Below, one piece after another: positions 24,130-34,200 of a DNA stretch of 64,000 nt. The stretch lies in contig JBAZFB010000002.1 of assembly GCA_041653595.1 (NCBI GenBank), forward strand, positions 103,709-167,708, given 5' to 3'. The position numbers and the translations under genes were made by a program. Source of the DNA: Candidatus Omnitrophota bacterium. GTDB lineage: Bacteria; Omnitrophota; Gorgyraeia; Pluralincolimonadales; Pluralincolimonadaceae. Positions within the stretch are counted from its first letter, which is position 1, and each line of letters begins with the position of its first letter. The notes beneath the pieces are model-generated. The model had not been told where the DNA came from and did no database searches. It worked only from the letters and a program-made list of their open reading frames with translations.

Positions 24130-26313
24130 TTATTCCTTGCCGTTAGGGTACTGGACCCTGGTGTGGTATACGCCTGTCAGGACCTTAGTGAAGGTGACCG
24201 CTATTATATTCAGGTCCTTTAAGGTAAGGTCGCATTCGTCCAGCTGGCCGTCGATGAATTTATTGTTTATTATCCGGCGGACAAGTTCCTCGAGGTTCGC
24301 CGGGGTCGGGTTATGCAGGGTGCGCGACGCGGCCTCTACCGAGTCCGCCAAATGGACTATCGCGGTCTCCTTGGTCTGGGGTTTCGGGCCGGGATAGCGG
24401 AACCCCTCTTCCTCAAGCTTATTGAGGTCCTCAACCGATTCCAAAGCCCTCTGGTAGAAATAATATATGAGCCCGGTCCCGTGATGCTGCTCGATGAAAT
24501 CCATCAGGGCGCTGTTCAGGCCGGCCTTCTTCGCTTTTTCGAGGCCGTCTTTCACGTGGTTTATTATTATGAGGCTCGACATCGTCGGCGCAAGCTTGTC
24601 GTGCTGGCTTTCGGTCATGGGCTGGTTCTCGGCGAAATATTCGGACTTCTCCACTTTTCCGATATCGTGGTAGTAAGACCCGACCCTTGCCAGGAGCCCG
24701 TTCGCGCCTATCGCGTCGCAGGCCGACTCGGCGAGGTTTCCCACTATCAGGCTGTGGTGGTAGGTGCCCGGCGCCTTGAGTATCAGTTCCTTTAGCAGCG
24801 GATTATTCGGGTCGGCCAATTCGAGCAGGGAGATGTTCGTCGTTATCTTGAATAGCGATTCGAATATATGGAGTGTGCCCACGATGATTATCCCGACCGC
24901 GATGCCGTTCATCAGGAACATGGACGCGTCCTTGAATATTACGCTGCTTTCGAGGTTATTAAGTATGCCGAGGCCGATGACGCAGACGGCGTTAGTGACG
25001 CCGACGACCATGCCCGCCTTGAAGAGCTCGGATCTTTTCCTTACCGCCCTAACCGTGTATATGCCTACCACGCTGCCGGCGATGAATACCAGCGTCGAAT
25101 CGAACCTTTCGCCGGCCACCAACCCGGCGAGGATGCTCAATACCATGGCGATGATTATGGCCGGCCTCACGCCCAACAAAAGGCCGATCAATATCGGCAC
25201 TATCGCTACCGGCACGAAATACGCGGGGCCGTTCGAAAGGGAGATGGCCTTGCCTATCGCCGTGATCACTACGGCCATGGCCGCCATAAGTACGAGATGC
25301 CTGTTGTTTGAGTAAATCGAGGGTTCGTAATATTTTAAATAAAGTCCTGTTATGATGACAAGTATGATCACGATGAAAAAGATGCCCAGTATCGACAGCG
25401 CGAACCTTTGTTCGGATACCGAGGCCGCGCGCAGGGCCTCGAATTTCGCGAGATGGAACGGCGTTATCCTCTCTCCCCTGTTGGCTATCAGCTCGCCCTG
25501 GACGATATCTATGGATTTCTCCTGGGCAGGCACACCAATTATAGCTTCCTCGCGCCGGCTGGAGGTTTCGACCGCATTCGATTTTAGATTGGCGGATACG
25601 GTTGCCGAGACGATATCCCTCATAGCGGATTTAAGTTTATTGTCGGACAGGGTTGAGTCGGCGAATAAAGGCTGTGAGGGATTCTGGAAGTCGGAGGCGG
25701 CCTTAAGGTTCTTGACTTCGGCGCCATATTCTGTTTTTCCGGAAATGTTCCTGACCGTTATGGAGGGCTTGTCCTGTTTTTTCAGGTTTTCTTTATCTTC
25801 GGCCGGGATGACGCCCTGCGAAAAGATAACCTCCATCTGGCCAAGGATAGGCGCCTCCGCCTTTTCGGATTCCGGGGAAGCCAGCAGCGCTTTGAAGTCG
25901 TTATCGGAAAGTTCGATCTTGCTTGCGGACCTGAGTTTTGCGATCCGGTCCTCAAGTCCTGTATCGCCCGCCGCTTTCAGTTCTTTGAGCGCGGAGAAGA
26001 GGGCCCTGATATTTTGCGCGGACTTATCGTATACGGCCGGGTCGATGTCGTAAACATCTCTTATGGAGAGCGCCGCCTCGTTTTTAAGCCTCGCGGTCTT
26101 TTCCGCGTCTAATCCGGCATTGAACGAGAAAGCGACCGGGGCGTATATATTCCTGTCCGCGACCTTGCCTACCTGCGGCTGGCCGCCGTAAGGGGTCTTG
26201 CCTATGTATATGACCGATACGAGCGCCACACAGGTCATGGCGGCAATAAGCCACCTCACCGTTATCTCCCGCGGCATAGGTTCAGGTCTTTTGAATATAT
26301 CCATGCGCTGCAC
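24130..26313 (-). CDS. pgpH: 7TM-HD phosphohydrolase, PgpH family (cyclic-di-AMP hydrolase)
   Basis: A 727-residue membrane protein: a helix at residues 23-40, a large extracytoplasmic part (about 40-300), a bundle of about seven membrane helices (about 305-490), and a cytosolic HD domain (TYHHSLIVGNLAESACDAIG, VGSYYHDIGKVEKSEYF, and a late HHGTGL/HLADSVEAASR). Members hydrolyse c-di-AMP to pApA. It lies between phoH (one-base gap) and ybeY (two-base gap). A nearer start (MDIFKRPEP) also fits. Confidence 0.92.
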   Translation of the reverse strand: MQRMDIFKRPEPMPREITVRWLIAAMTCVALVSVIYIGKTPYGGQPQVGKVADRNIYAPVAFSFNAGLDAEKTARLKNEAALSIRDVYDIDPAVYDKSAQNIRALFSALKELKAAGDTGLEDRIAKLRSASKIELSDNDFKALLASPESEKAEAPILGQMEVIFSQGVIPAEDKENLKKQDKPSITVRNISGKTEYGAEVKNLKAASDFQNPSQPLFADSTLSDNKLKSAMRDIVSATVSANLKSNAVETSSRREEAIIGVPAQEKSIDIVQGELIANRGERITPFHLAKFEALRAASVSEQRFALSILGIFFIVIILVIITGLYLKYYEPSIYSNNRHLVLMAAMAVVITAIGKAISLSNGPAYFVPVAIVPILIGLLLGVRPAIIIAMVLSILAGLVAGERFDSTLVFIAGSVVGIYTVRAVRKRSELFKAGMVVGVTNAVCVIGLGILNNLESSVIFKDASMFLMNGIAVGIIIVGTLHIFESLFKITTNISLLELADPNNPLLKELILKAPGTYHHSLIVGNLAESACDAIGANGLLARVGSYYHDIGKVEKSEYFAENQPMTESQHDKLAPTMSSLIIINHVKDGLEKAKKAGLNSALMDFIEQHHGTGLIYYFYQRALESVEDLNKLEEEGFRYPGPKPQTKETAIVHLADSVEAASRTLHNPTPANLEELVRRIINNKFIDGQLDECDLTLKDLNIIAVTFTKVLTGVYHTRVQYPNGKE

Positions 26314-26314
26314 C

Positions 26315-27265
26315 TTATTTGACGTTATATTTCTCGTACGCCTTTATGATGTCCTGCACCAGTTCGTGGCGGACGACATCGTCGCCTGTAAAATATGTGA
26401 ACTTTATTCCCTCGATCTCTTTCAGGACTTCCTGCGCCTGCAGAAGGCCGACCGCCTTCCCTCCGGGCAGGTCGCTCTGCGTGAGGTCGCCGGTTATTAC
26501 CGTCTTCGAATCGAAACCGAGCCTTGTCAGGAACATCTTCATCTGTTCGGCGGTCGCATTCTGCGCCTCATCGAGGATCACGAAAGAGTCGTTGAGGGTC
26601 CGGCCGCGCATGAACGCGAGCGGGGCCACCTCTATCACTCCTCTTCCCAGGAAACGCTCTACCTTGTCGAGGTCCATCATCTCGTAAAGCGCATCATATA
26701 AGGGACGGAGGTACGGAGACACCTTCTCTTCTATATCGCCCGGGAGGAAACCGAGGCTTTCCCCGGCCTCTACCGCGGGCCTGGTCAGGACTATGCGGCT
26801 TACGTGGCCGAGCTTTAACGCGTTGATAGCCATGGCCATCGCCAGGTATGTCTTGCCGGTGCCTGCAGGCCCGATCCCGAAGACGATGTCGAATTGCCTT
26901 ATCGCGTCGACATAATTCTTCTGGCCGGCCGTCTTCGGGGTCACGAATTGCTTTTTCGACATTATCTCTATCTTGTCGAGATAGATGGAGTGGAGGTCGA
27001 GGATCGTGTTGTCGCGTAGCGCCTTTACCGCGTAAAGGATCTCATGCTGGTGGATAGGCCGGCCCATCCTGATTATGTCCAGGAGTTGTCCGAACAGCCT
27101 CGAGGCCTTCTCGACGTTCCTGCCCTCGCCGCCTATGGTAAGGTTCTCGCCCCGGGCGGTGATCTTAACCTCGAATTCCCCTTCGATCGCCTTGAGGTTT
27201 TCGTCATGCCGGCCGAAAAGGACGCGGGCCTCCTCGTCGCTTAAAAGCTTAAAGGTCTTGTCCAT
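26315..27265 (-). CDS. PhoH-like ATPase/helicase
   Basis: A 316-residue PhoH-family ATPase with an N-terminal KH-like part (residues 1-100, ITARGENLTIGGEGRNVEKA). Walker A is GPAGTGKTYLAMAMA, Walker B is FVILDEAQNAT, and the RLGFDSKTVITGDLTQSDLP motif is complete. The partner of YbeY in many bacteria, thought to act in RNA metabolism. It starts the pgpH-ybeY-dgkA block. Confidence 0.94.
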   Translation of the reverse strand: MDKTFKLLSDEEARVLFGRHDENLKAIEGEFEVKITARGENLTIGGEGRNVEKASRLFGQLLDIIRMGRPIHQHEILYAVKALRDNTILDLHSIYLDKIEIMSKKQFVTPKTAGQKNYVDAIRQFDIVFGIGPAGTGKTYLAMAMAINALKLGHVSRIVLTRPAVEAGESLGFLPGDIEEKVSPYLRPLYDALYEMMDLDKVERFLGRGVIEVAPLAFMRGRTLNDSFVILDEAQNATAEQMKMFLTRLGFDSKTVITGDLTQSDLPGGKAVGLLQAQEVLKEIEGIKFTYFTGDDVVRHELVQDIIKAYEKYNVK

Positions 27266-27271
27266 ATGCCC

Positions 27272-27814
27272 TTATTTTGTATATTCGTTCCCTTCTGTTT
27301 CCGCGCCGGCGTTTGTCTTTGGGACTTTGATCGTCATGCCGGGACGGATCTTATCAGGTGACTTGAGGACGTCTTTGTTGATGTCGTAAAGCTTCTTCCA
27401 CTTCTTGGTAGTCCCGTATAGCTTCTGCGATATCTTCTGCAGCGTCTCGCCCTTCTGGACCTTATAGTTGACCAGTTCTTCTTTCTTCTCTATCGAGGTG
27501 ATAGGCCGTTCATCGGACTCTGTCCCGAAATTCGTTGTGGGTTCCGGAGCCGTCGCGGATGTTTCCATTGCTTTTTTCGGCACCCTGTTTTCTCTCTCTA
27601 TCGCCGGCGCCTCTACCTGGACTTCTATATAGGTCTTTGTGGGTTTCCTTTCGCCTACAGCAGGCGCGGTTCCCATCAGATATCCCTGGTTACCCGCTGA
27701 ACTTGACAGTTCCTGGTCGACCCTCTCCCTCGTAACCATCTTTGTCGTGACCGAGCATCCGGTCAACGCCGTGATTATGACCGCCAAAGCCAAAAACACA
27801 AATAACTTCTTCAT
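27272..27814 (-). CDS. LysM-domain lipoprotein
   Basis: A 180-residue protein: lipobox LTGC at residues 17-20, a low-complexity linker, and a single C-terminal LysM domain (residues 125-172, NYKVQKGETLQKISQKLYGTTKKWKKLYDIN) that binds peptidoglycan. It probably tethers to the cell wall. It lies 6 bases before phoH and after aspS. Confidence 0.9.
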   Translation of the reverse strand: MKKLFVFLALAVIITALTGCSVTTKMVTRERVDQELSSSAGNQGYLMGTAPAVGERKPTKTYIEVQVEAPAIERENRVPKKAMETSATAPEPTTNFGTESDERPITSIEKKEELVNYKVQKGETLQKISQKLYGTTKKWKKLYDINKDVLKSPDKIRPGMTIKVPKTNAGAETEGNEYTK

Positions 27815-27826
27815 TCCCCTCCTCCT

Positions 27827-29584
27827 TTATTTTTTGAGGTTTAATCCCAGTTCTTTTAATTGTTTTTCCGATACGTCTGAAGGCGCGCCGGTCATGAAAC
27901 AGACCGCCTTCTGTGTCTTCGGGAACGCTATTACATCCCTTATGCTTTCAGAGCCGGTCATCATGGCTATCAGCCTGTCGAGGCCGGGAGCTATGCCGCC
28001 GTGGGGCGGTGCGCCGTATGAAAAGGCATCGAGAAGGAAACCAAACCTTGCCTTTATCTCCTCTTCGCTAAGGCCTATCGCCTTGAATATCTTCAACTGG
28101 GTCTCCCTGTTGTGTATCCTTATCGAGCCCGAGCTTATCTCGGTGCCGTTCAATACCAAGTCATACGCCTTAGCCCTGACTTTTTCCGGATGAGTATCGA
28201 TGAGCCCGATGTCCTCATCATACGGCGCCGTGAAAGGATGGTGTTCCGCTTCCCATCGCTTCTCCTCGTCGTTATATTTAAACCACGGGAATTCCACGAC
28301 CCAGAGGAAATCGAATTTATTTTTATCTATCAGGCCGTATTTTTCCGCGAGCGCCACCCTGAGGTGAGCGAGGACGTCATTTACGGTCTCCTTCTTGTCG
28401 GCGACAGCCAGGATCAGATCGCCTTTCGCGGCGTCCATTTTCTTTAACATCGCCTTCACGCGCCCCTCATCGAAAAATTTCGCGATCGGGCAATCTACGG
28501 CGCCGTCGCCTGCCTTGAAATATGCGAGCCCCTTCGCCCCGAGCTTAATAGCCAGCTCTGTAAGCCCGTCTATCTCGCTCCTTGAGATGTCCGCCTTGCC
28601 TTTTAAATTCAACGCCTTTATTATCCCGCCTCCGGCGATGACTTTTTCAAAGGTCTGGAATTGGCCGCCCTTTAATGTATCCGTGAGGTCCGAGAGTTCC
28701 ATGCCGAACCTGGTATCCGGCTTATCGGTGCCGAACCTCTCTATCGACTCGCTGTGCTTTATCCTCGGGAACGGCGTCTTTAGCTCTACGCCTATCCCTT
28801 CTTTGAATATGGCCTTTATCAGCCGTTCGGTCAGGCCGAGGATGTCATCGACATCCACAAAAGACATCTCGATATCGAGCTGGGTGAACTCGGGCTGCCT
28901 GTCGGCCCTGAGGTCCTCGTCCCTGAAACATTTCGCGATCTGGAAATACCTGTCCATCCCCGCGACCATGAGGATCTGTTTGAATAATTGCGGCGACTGC
29001 GGCAGGGCGAAGAATTTCCCTTGGCTTAGCCTGCTCGGCACGAGGTAGTCCCTGGCGCCTTCGGGCGTGGATTTCGTCAATATCGGCGTCTCGACCTCGA
29101 TGAATCCTTCCGATTCGAGGAAGTTCCTTGTTATGTGGCAGACCTTGTGCCGTATTATCAGCTTATCGCGCGAGGCCTTGCGCCTTAGGTCGATGAACCT
29201 GTACGTGAACCTCATCTCCTCGGATACCTGTCCCTCGTCATCTATCTCGAACGGCGGGGTCTGCGCGGTGTTTAGTATCGTAAGTTTTGAAACGGCTATC
29301 TCGATCTCTCCGGTCTTTAATTTGGGATTCTCGGTGCCTTTTGGACGGCACGCGACTTCTCCTTCGACCATTATGACGTATTCGCCGCGCAAAGATTCGG
29401 CCGCGTCGTGGAGTTCCTTTGATTTAGAGGGATTGAATACGATCTGGGTCAGGCCGTACCTGTCGCGCAGGTCAATGAAGATAAGGCCGCCGTGGTCGCG
29501 CCTCCTGTGCACCCAACCGGCCAGGGTGACTTTCTTGCCGAGGTCTTTGGCTGTCAATTCACCGCAGGTGTGCGTCCTGTACAT
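27827..29584 (-). CDS. aspS: Aspartate-tRNA ligase
   Basis: A 585-residue class II synthetase of bacterial type: N-terminal anticodon-binding OB fold (AGWVHRRRDHGGLIFIDLRDRYGLTQIVF), motif 2 (KCFRDEDLRADRQPEFTQLDIEMSF), a GAD insertion domain (about residues 290-410), and motif 3 (PPHGGIAPGLDRLIAMM). Whether it is discriminating or also charges tRNA-Asn cannot be told here. It follows hisS directly. Confidence 0.97.
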   Translation of the reverse strand: MYRTHTCGELTAKDLGKKVTLAGWVHRRRDHGGLIFIDLRDRYGLTQIVFNPSKSKELHDAAESLRGEYVIMVEGEVACRPKGTENPKLKTGEIEIAVSKLTILNTAQTPPFEIDDEGQVSEEMRFTYRFIDLRRKASRDKLIIRHKVCHITRNFLESEGFIEVETPILTKSTPEGARDYLVPSRLSQGKFFALPQSPQLFKQILMVAGMDRYFQIAKCFRDEDLRADRQPEFTQLDIEMSFVDVDDILGLTERLIKAIFKEGIGVELKTPFPRIKHSESIERFGTDKPDTRFGMELSDLTDTLKGGQFQTFEKVIAGGGIIKALNLKGKADISRSEIDGLTELAIKLGAKGLAYFKAGDGAVDCPIAKFFDEGRVKAMLKKMDAAKGDLILAVADKKETVNDVLAHLRVALAEKYGLIDKNKFDFLWVVEFPWFKYNDEEKRWEAEHHPFTAPYDEDIGLIDTHPEKVRAKAYDLVLNGTEISSGSIRIHNRETQLKIFKAIGLSEEEIKARFGFLLDAFSYGAPPHGGIAPGLDRLIAMMTGSESIRDVIAFPKTQKAVCFMTGAPSDVSEKQLKELGLNLKK

Positions 29585-30850
29585 TTATTTGATGAATATC
29601 CTTTCCATTTCCGAGGCGAAGCTGCGTTCCGGTACCGCGGTCTGTTCCTTGGTCGACATGTTCCTTAAAGTTATCGTGCGGTTCTTTATCTCGTCATCGC
29701 CTATGATAGCGACATATTTCGCGCCGAGCCTGTCCGCCGCGCGCATCTGCGCCTTCAGCGATTTGCCTTCAAAGTCCGCTTCGGCCGAGATGCCCTGCAC
29801 GCGCAAGGACATGGCGAGGGAAAATCCCAATTTATATGCCTCTTCCCCCATCGTGGCGATGTAAATATTCAAACCCCCGTCAAGTTCCGGGATATCCTGG
29901 AGGGACATGACGGACCGTTCCATCCCTATAGCGAAACCACAGGCGCCTTTCGGCTGCCCGCCGAGGTCTGAGACAAGGTTGTCATACCTGCCGCCTGCGC
30001 CGATAGCGTCCTGGGCGCCGAGTTTTTTATGGACCACCTCGAAGGTCGTCTTGGTGTAATAGTCGAGGCCCCTTACCAGGTACGGCTCTACCTTGTAATT
30101 CATCTTAAGGCCGTCGAGCGCCTTCTTTACCGTTTCGAAATGCGCGCGGCAGTCGGGACAGAGATATTCCCCTGTTCCCTTGAATATCTTTTTTATCTCG
30201 CTCCTGCAGGCATCGTTCTTGCAATCGAGGACGCGCAGGATATTTTTTTCGTAACGGGCCTTACAGTCATCGCAAAGGTTATTTATGCGGCTCCCGAGCG
30301 CCTGGCGCAGCCCGTCAGAGAGGGCTTCCTTGTCCTTAACGCAGCCCAGGGAGTTTATCTTGATCTCGTAGTTCCTGATATTGAAAGAATCCAGCAATGA
30401 GGCCAGCAGGGCTATCACTTCCGCATCAAGGTAAGGGCTGTATGAACCTATCGCCTCGACGCCTATCTGGTGGAATTGGCGCATCCTTCCGGCCTGCGGC
30501 CTTTCTGCCCTGAACATCGGGCCCATATAGAAAAGCTTGGCGAACCCCATCTCATTCTCAAGATTGTTCTCGAGATACGCCCTTACCACCGAAGCCGTAG
30601 CCTCGGGTCTCAGCGTGATGGAACGCTCGCCCCTGTCGAGGAAGGTGAACATCTGTTTTTCGACGATATCCGTCCCATGTCCCAGCGATCTCACGAACAG
30701 GGCAGACTCTTCTATTACAGGCGTGCGGACCTCGCTGTAGCCGAAATGATAGAAGACGGCCCTGGCCTTCTCCTCCAGGATCGTCCATAATCTCGCATCT
30801 TTTGGCAGGAGATCTTTAGTCCCCCGCAATGCTTTTAATTGTTCTTTCAT
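29585..30850 (-). CDS. hisS: Histidine-tRNA ligase
   Basis: A 421-residue class II enzyme. The family opening LRGTKDLLPKDARLW, motif 2 (MFRAERPQAGRMRQFHQIGVEAIGS), the histidine-A motif LVRGLDYYTKTTFEV and motif 3 (GACGFAIGMERSV) are intact, with a C-terminal anticodon-binding domain. It carries a Cys-rich insert (CDDCKARYEKNILRVLDCKNDAC, then CPDCRAHF), a possible zinc knuckle. aspS begins right after its stop. Confidence 0.97.
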   Translation of the reverse strand: MKEQLKALRGTKDLLPKDARLWTILEEKARAVFYHFGYSEVRTPVIEESALFVRSLGHGTDIVEKQMFTFLDRGERSITLRPEATASVVRAYLENNLENEMGFAKLFYMGPMFRAERPQAGRMRQFHQIGVEAIGSYSPYLDAEVIALLASLLDSFNIRNYEIKINSLGCVKDKEALSDGLRQALGSRINNLCDDCKARYEKNILRVLDCKNDACRSEIKKIFKGTGEYLCPDCRAHFETVKKALDGLKMNYKVEPYLVRGLDYYTKTTFEVVHKKLGAQDAIGAGGRYDNLVSDLGGQPKGACGFAIGMERSVMSLQDIPELDGGLNIYIATMGEEAYKLGFSLAMSLRVQGISAEADFEGKSLKAQMRAADRLGAKYVAIIGDDEIKNRTITLRNMSTKEQTAVPERSFASEMERIFIK

Positions 30851-30874
30851 ATGATATGATTAGGTAGGCGTAAG

Positions 30875-30896
30875 TCCGCCAACGCCTTATGGCGGA
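30875..30896 (-). other. Stem-loop between HU gene and hisS
   Basis: TCCGCCA/TGGCGGA with an 8-base loop, just after the HU stop. No T-run follows, so it may tune readthrough into hisS or protect the HU mRNA end rather than end transcription. Confidence 0.5.
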
Positions 30897-30897
30897 T

Positions 30898-31170
30898 TTA
30901 TTTAACCTTTTGTTTCATTATGAGCCCCGGCTTAAATACCGCGACCTTCTTTGGCGGAACAGGTACGGTGACGCCGGTCCGCGGATTCCTGCCTGTCCTC
31001 CCGCGGCGGGATTTGACCTTGAATATCCCGAAATTCCTCAGCTCAACGGTCTCGGCGGTCGCCAGGGCCTCTACTATGATATCAAGGGTGCGCTGGACCA
31101 CAAGCTTTACATCGACCTGTTTAAGGCCGGATTCGTTGGCTATTTGCAGCACTATTTCCTTCTTTGTCAT
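30898..31170 (-). CDS. HU/IHF family DNA-binding protein
   Basis: A 90-residue nucleoid protein with the family layout (MTKKEIVLQIA, then ETVELRNFGIFKVKSRRGRTGRNPRTG). The beta-arm tip has 'GRNPRTG', the DNA-wedging part. Whether it acts as HU or IHF cannot be told. It has its own strong promoter overlapping the dnaE stop and AGGAGG before the start. Confidence 0.94.
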   Translation of the reverse strand: MTKKEIVLQIANESGLKQVDVKLVVQRTLDIIVEALATAETVELRNFGIFKVKSRRGRTGRNPRTGVTVPVPPKKVAVFKPGLIMKQKVK

Positions 31171-31212
31171 ACTTTCCTCCTGACGTAAATTATTATATCC
31201 ATTATAGTTAGT

Positions 31213-31241
31213 AAATTATCATTTTTGGCTGGGTTTGTCAA
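31213..31241 (-). promoter_or_regulatory. Promoter of the HU gene
   Basis: TTGACA (31236-31241) overlaps the TGA stop of dnaE; TAATTT (31213-31218) lies 17 bases on. A TATAAT further down offers a second start. The boxes equal those of the porin promoter. Confidence 0.65.
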
Positions 31242-34200
31242 GTCTTAAACGAGACGACTCCGTCCCCGAGGAGACTTTCTATCTCCATGGTAAGGGAATC
31301 TGACGGCTCTACCTTCAGTTTTTCCTCCACGGATATCTCAAACCGCTTTCCGTCGGACATCTTGAAATGGAGGTATACAGGGGCGGTGCCGGGATGGGAT
31401 TCAAGGACAGACTTCAGTTTTGTCAGGGCCTGTTCGTCTATGCCCGTATCAAGGTTTATGATAAGTGCTTGTGTGTATTTCTTTTGCAGCTCTTCCAGGG
31501 GCATTATGTCGTTAGCCATTATCTTCGGCCGGTCTTCCCTGAGGCTGACCTTGCCTTTGACGCAGACTATGGCATCCTTCTTTATAAATCTCTCGGTATT
31601 CGCGAAAGTCTTCGGGAATACGAGGACTTCCGTCTCCCCGGTGAGGTCCTCGATGCTCATTATTGCCATCTTTTCGCTCTTTGCCTTGGTGATGGTGAAC
31701 TTAAGCTTCGAGATTATCCCGCCCACGTTCACCTCCTCATCCGGCCTCCTCTTTCCCAGGTCTTTTACCTGGCAGGTGGAGTAAGCCCTGATGAGTTTCT
31801 CGTATTTCGCGAGCGGGTGGCCGGTTATATAGAAACCCAGCATCTCCTTTTCGAAAGCCAGAAGCTGGCTTTCGTGCCATTCGGGTATCTTAGGGATCTC
31901 GTGGTGCTGCCTGCCGGGACGGCCTTTAGCATGGGCGCCGAATTCCTCGAAGAATGTCGATTGCCCGCTCAGGCGCTCCTTGTGCGAGTTCGCGCCGCAC
32001 TCGAGGCAGTCATCGACCTGCGTAAAGAGCTGGGACCTGTGCAATTTGAATTCGTCGAACGCCCCGCATTTAATGAGGCTTTCGAGGACCTTCCTGTTGG
32101 TGAGCCTAAGGTCGACGCGTTCGCAGAAATCGTAGAGGTCCTTGAAATTCCCGCCGTTGTTCCTGGCTGTGACTATCGAATCGATGGCCCCCTGCCCCAC
32201 GTTCTTTACCGCGCCCAACCCGAACCTTATGGCGACGCCGACGACCGTGAATTTTGAGAAGCTCTCGTTTATGCTCGGCGGGAGTATCTGTATCCCCATC
32301 CTTTCCGACTCGTCTATGTAGAAGGCGACCTTGTCGATGTTGTCGCGCTCCGAGGTCATCAGCGCGGTCATGAATTCAACCGGGTAATTCGCCTTGAGAT
32401 AGGCGGTCCGGTAAGAGATGAGCGCGTAAGCCGTCGAGTGCGACTTGTTGAAACCGTAACCCGCGAAATATTCGATGAAGTTGAATATCTTCTCGGCGGT
32501 CCTCTTGTCGATGCTTTTTTTCGCCGAACCCTCGAGGAACTTGGATTTCGCCTGCTCCATCTCCTCGGGGATCTTCTTGCCCATCGCGCGCCGGAGCGAA
32601 TCGGCCTGTGACATCGTGAACCCGGCGAGGTCCGAGGCGATGCGCATGACCTGTTCCTGGTACACTATCGTGCCGTATGTCTCCTTGAGGATCGGCTCGA
32701 GGAGTATATGGTCGTATTTTATCGGCGCGAGGCCGTGTTTCCTTTTTATGAAGTCCTCGACCATCCCGGTGCCTATGGGCCCCGGGCGGTAGAGCGCGAG
32801 TATGGCGATTATATCCTCGAAATTCGTGGGCTTGAGCTTCCTGAGTATGTCGCGCATCCCCGAGCTCTCAAGCTGGAAGATGCCGAGCGACTCCGCGTTC
32901 GAGAGGAGCTCGTACGTCTTGGGGTCGTCGAGCGGCATGTTGTTGAAATCGATCGTGACGCCCTTGGTCCTCTTGATTATCTTTACGGTCTCGTCGATGA
33001 CCGTTAGCGTTCGCAGCCCGAGGAAGTCCATCTTCAGCAAGCCTATCTTTTCGAGCGACTTCATCTCGAAGCCGGTCGATATCTGGCCTTCATTCGCCTT
33101 GAACAGCGGTATGTAGTCGGTCAGCGGCCGGTCCGATATCACTACGCCGGCGGCATGCGTAGACGCGTGGCGGGTCAGCCCCTCGAGTTCCGTGGATACC
33201 TCGATCAGCTGCCGTATCTGCGGGTCGCTCTTGTAGAGGTTGCGCAGTTCGGGTTCGAGTTTCAGCGCCCGCTCAAGGGTTATGTCCAATTCCTGCGGGA
33301 CGAGTTTAGCTATCCGGTCGACATCACTATAGCTTATGCCCATGACCCGGCCGACGTCCCTTATGACGGCGCGCGCCTGCATCGTCCCGAAAGTTATGAC
33401 CTGCGCCACGTTCTCCTTGGAATATTTCTGCGTGACGTAATCGATGACCTCGCTCCTTCTCTCGTAGCAGAAGTCTATATCGATATCCGGCAGGCTCACG
33501 CGGTCCGGGTTAAGGAAACGCTCGAAGATAAGGTCGTATTTTATCGGGTCGAGGTCGGTTATGCCGAGGGAATAGCTGACGACGCTTCCCGCCGCGGAAC
33601 CCCTTCCCGGGCCTACGGGTATGCCTTTCGATTTCGCGTAATTTATAAAATCCCACGCGATCAGGAAGTAACTGGTGAAGCCGGTCTTTTTAATGATGTT
33701 GAGCTCGTGTTCGACCCTGTCCTCTATGGCCTTGTCTACGGCGGGGTAACGCCTCTTTAGCCCGGCCTCCACGAGTTCCCTCAGGTAATCCTCGCGGTTC
33801 TTCCCGTCTGGCGGGTCAAACTGCGGCAGGTGCGTCTTGTTAAAATCGAGTTCAAGGTTGCATTTCTCGGCTATCTCTATCGTGGAATTTACCGCCTGGG
33901 GCACATCCTCGAACATCTCCTTGAAGTCCTCGGTTGATTTGAAATAGAACTCGTCGGTCGAGAACTTCATGTGGTCGGGGTCGTTTAAAGTCGATTGGGT
34001 CTGGATGCAGAGGAGCCCCTCATGGGCCCGCGCAGATTTTTTCCTAAGGTAATGGACATCGCCGGTGGCGACCAGCGGGATCTCGAGCTCTTTCGCGAGT
34101 TTCAATAACCCTGCGTTGGCGATCTCCTGTTCGGGGATCAGGTTCTTCTGGATCTCGAGATAATAGTTTCCCGCGCCGAAAATCTCTTTATACTGCGCGG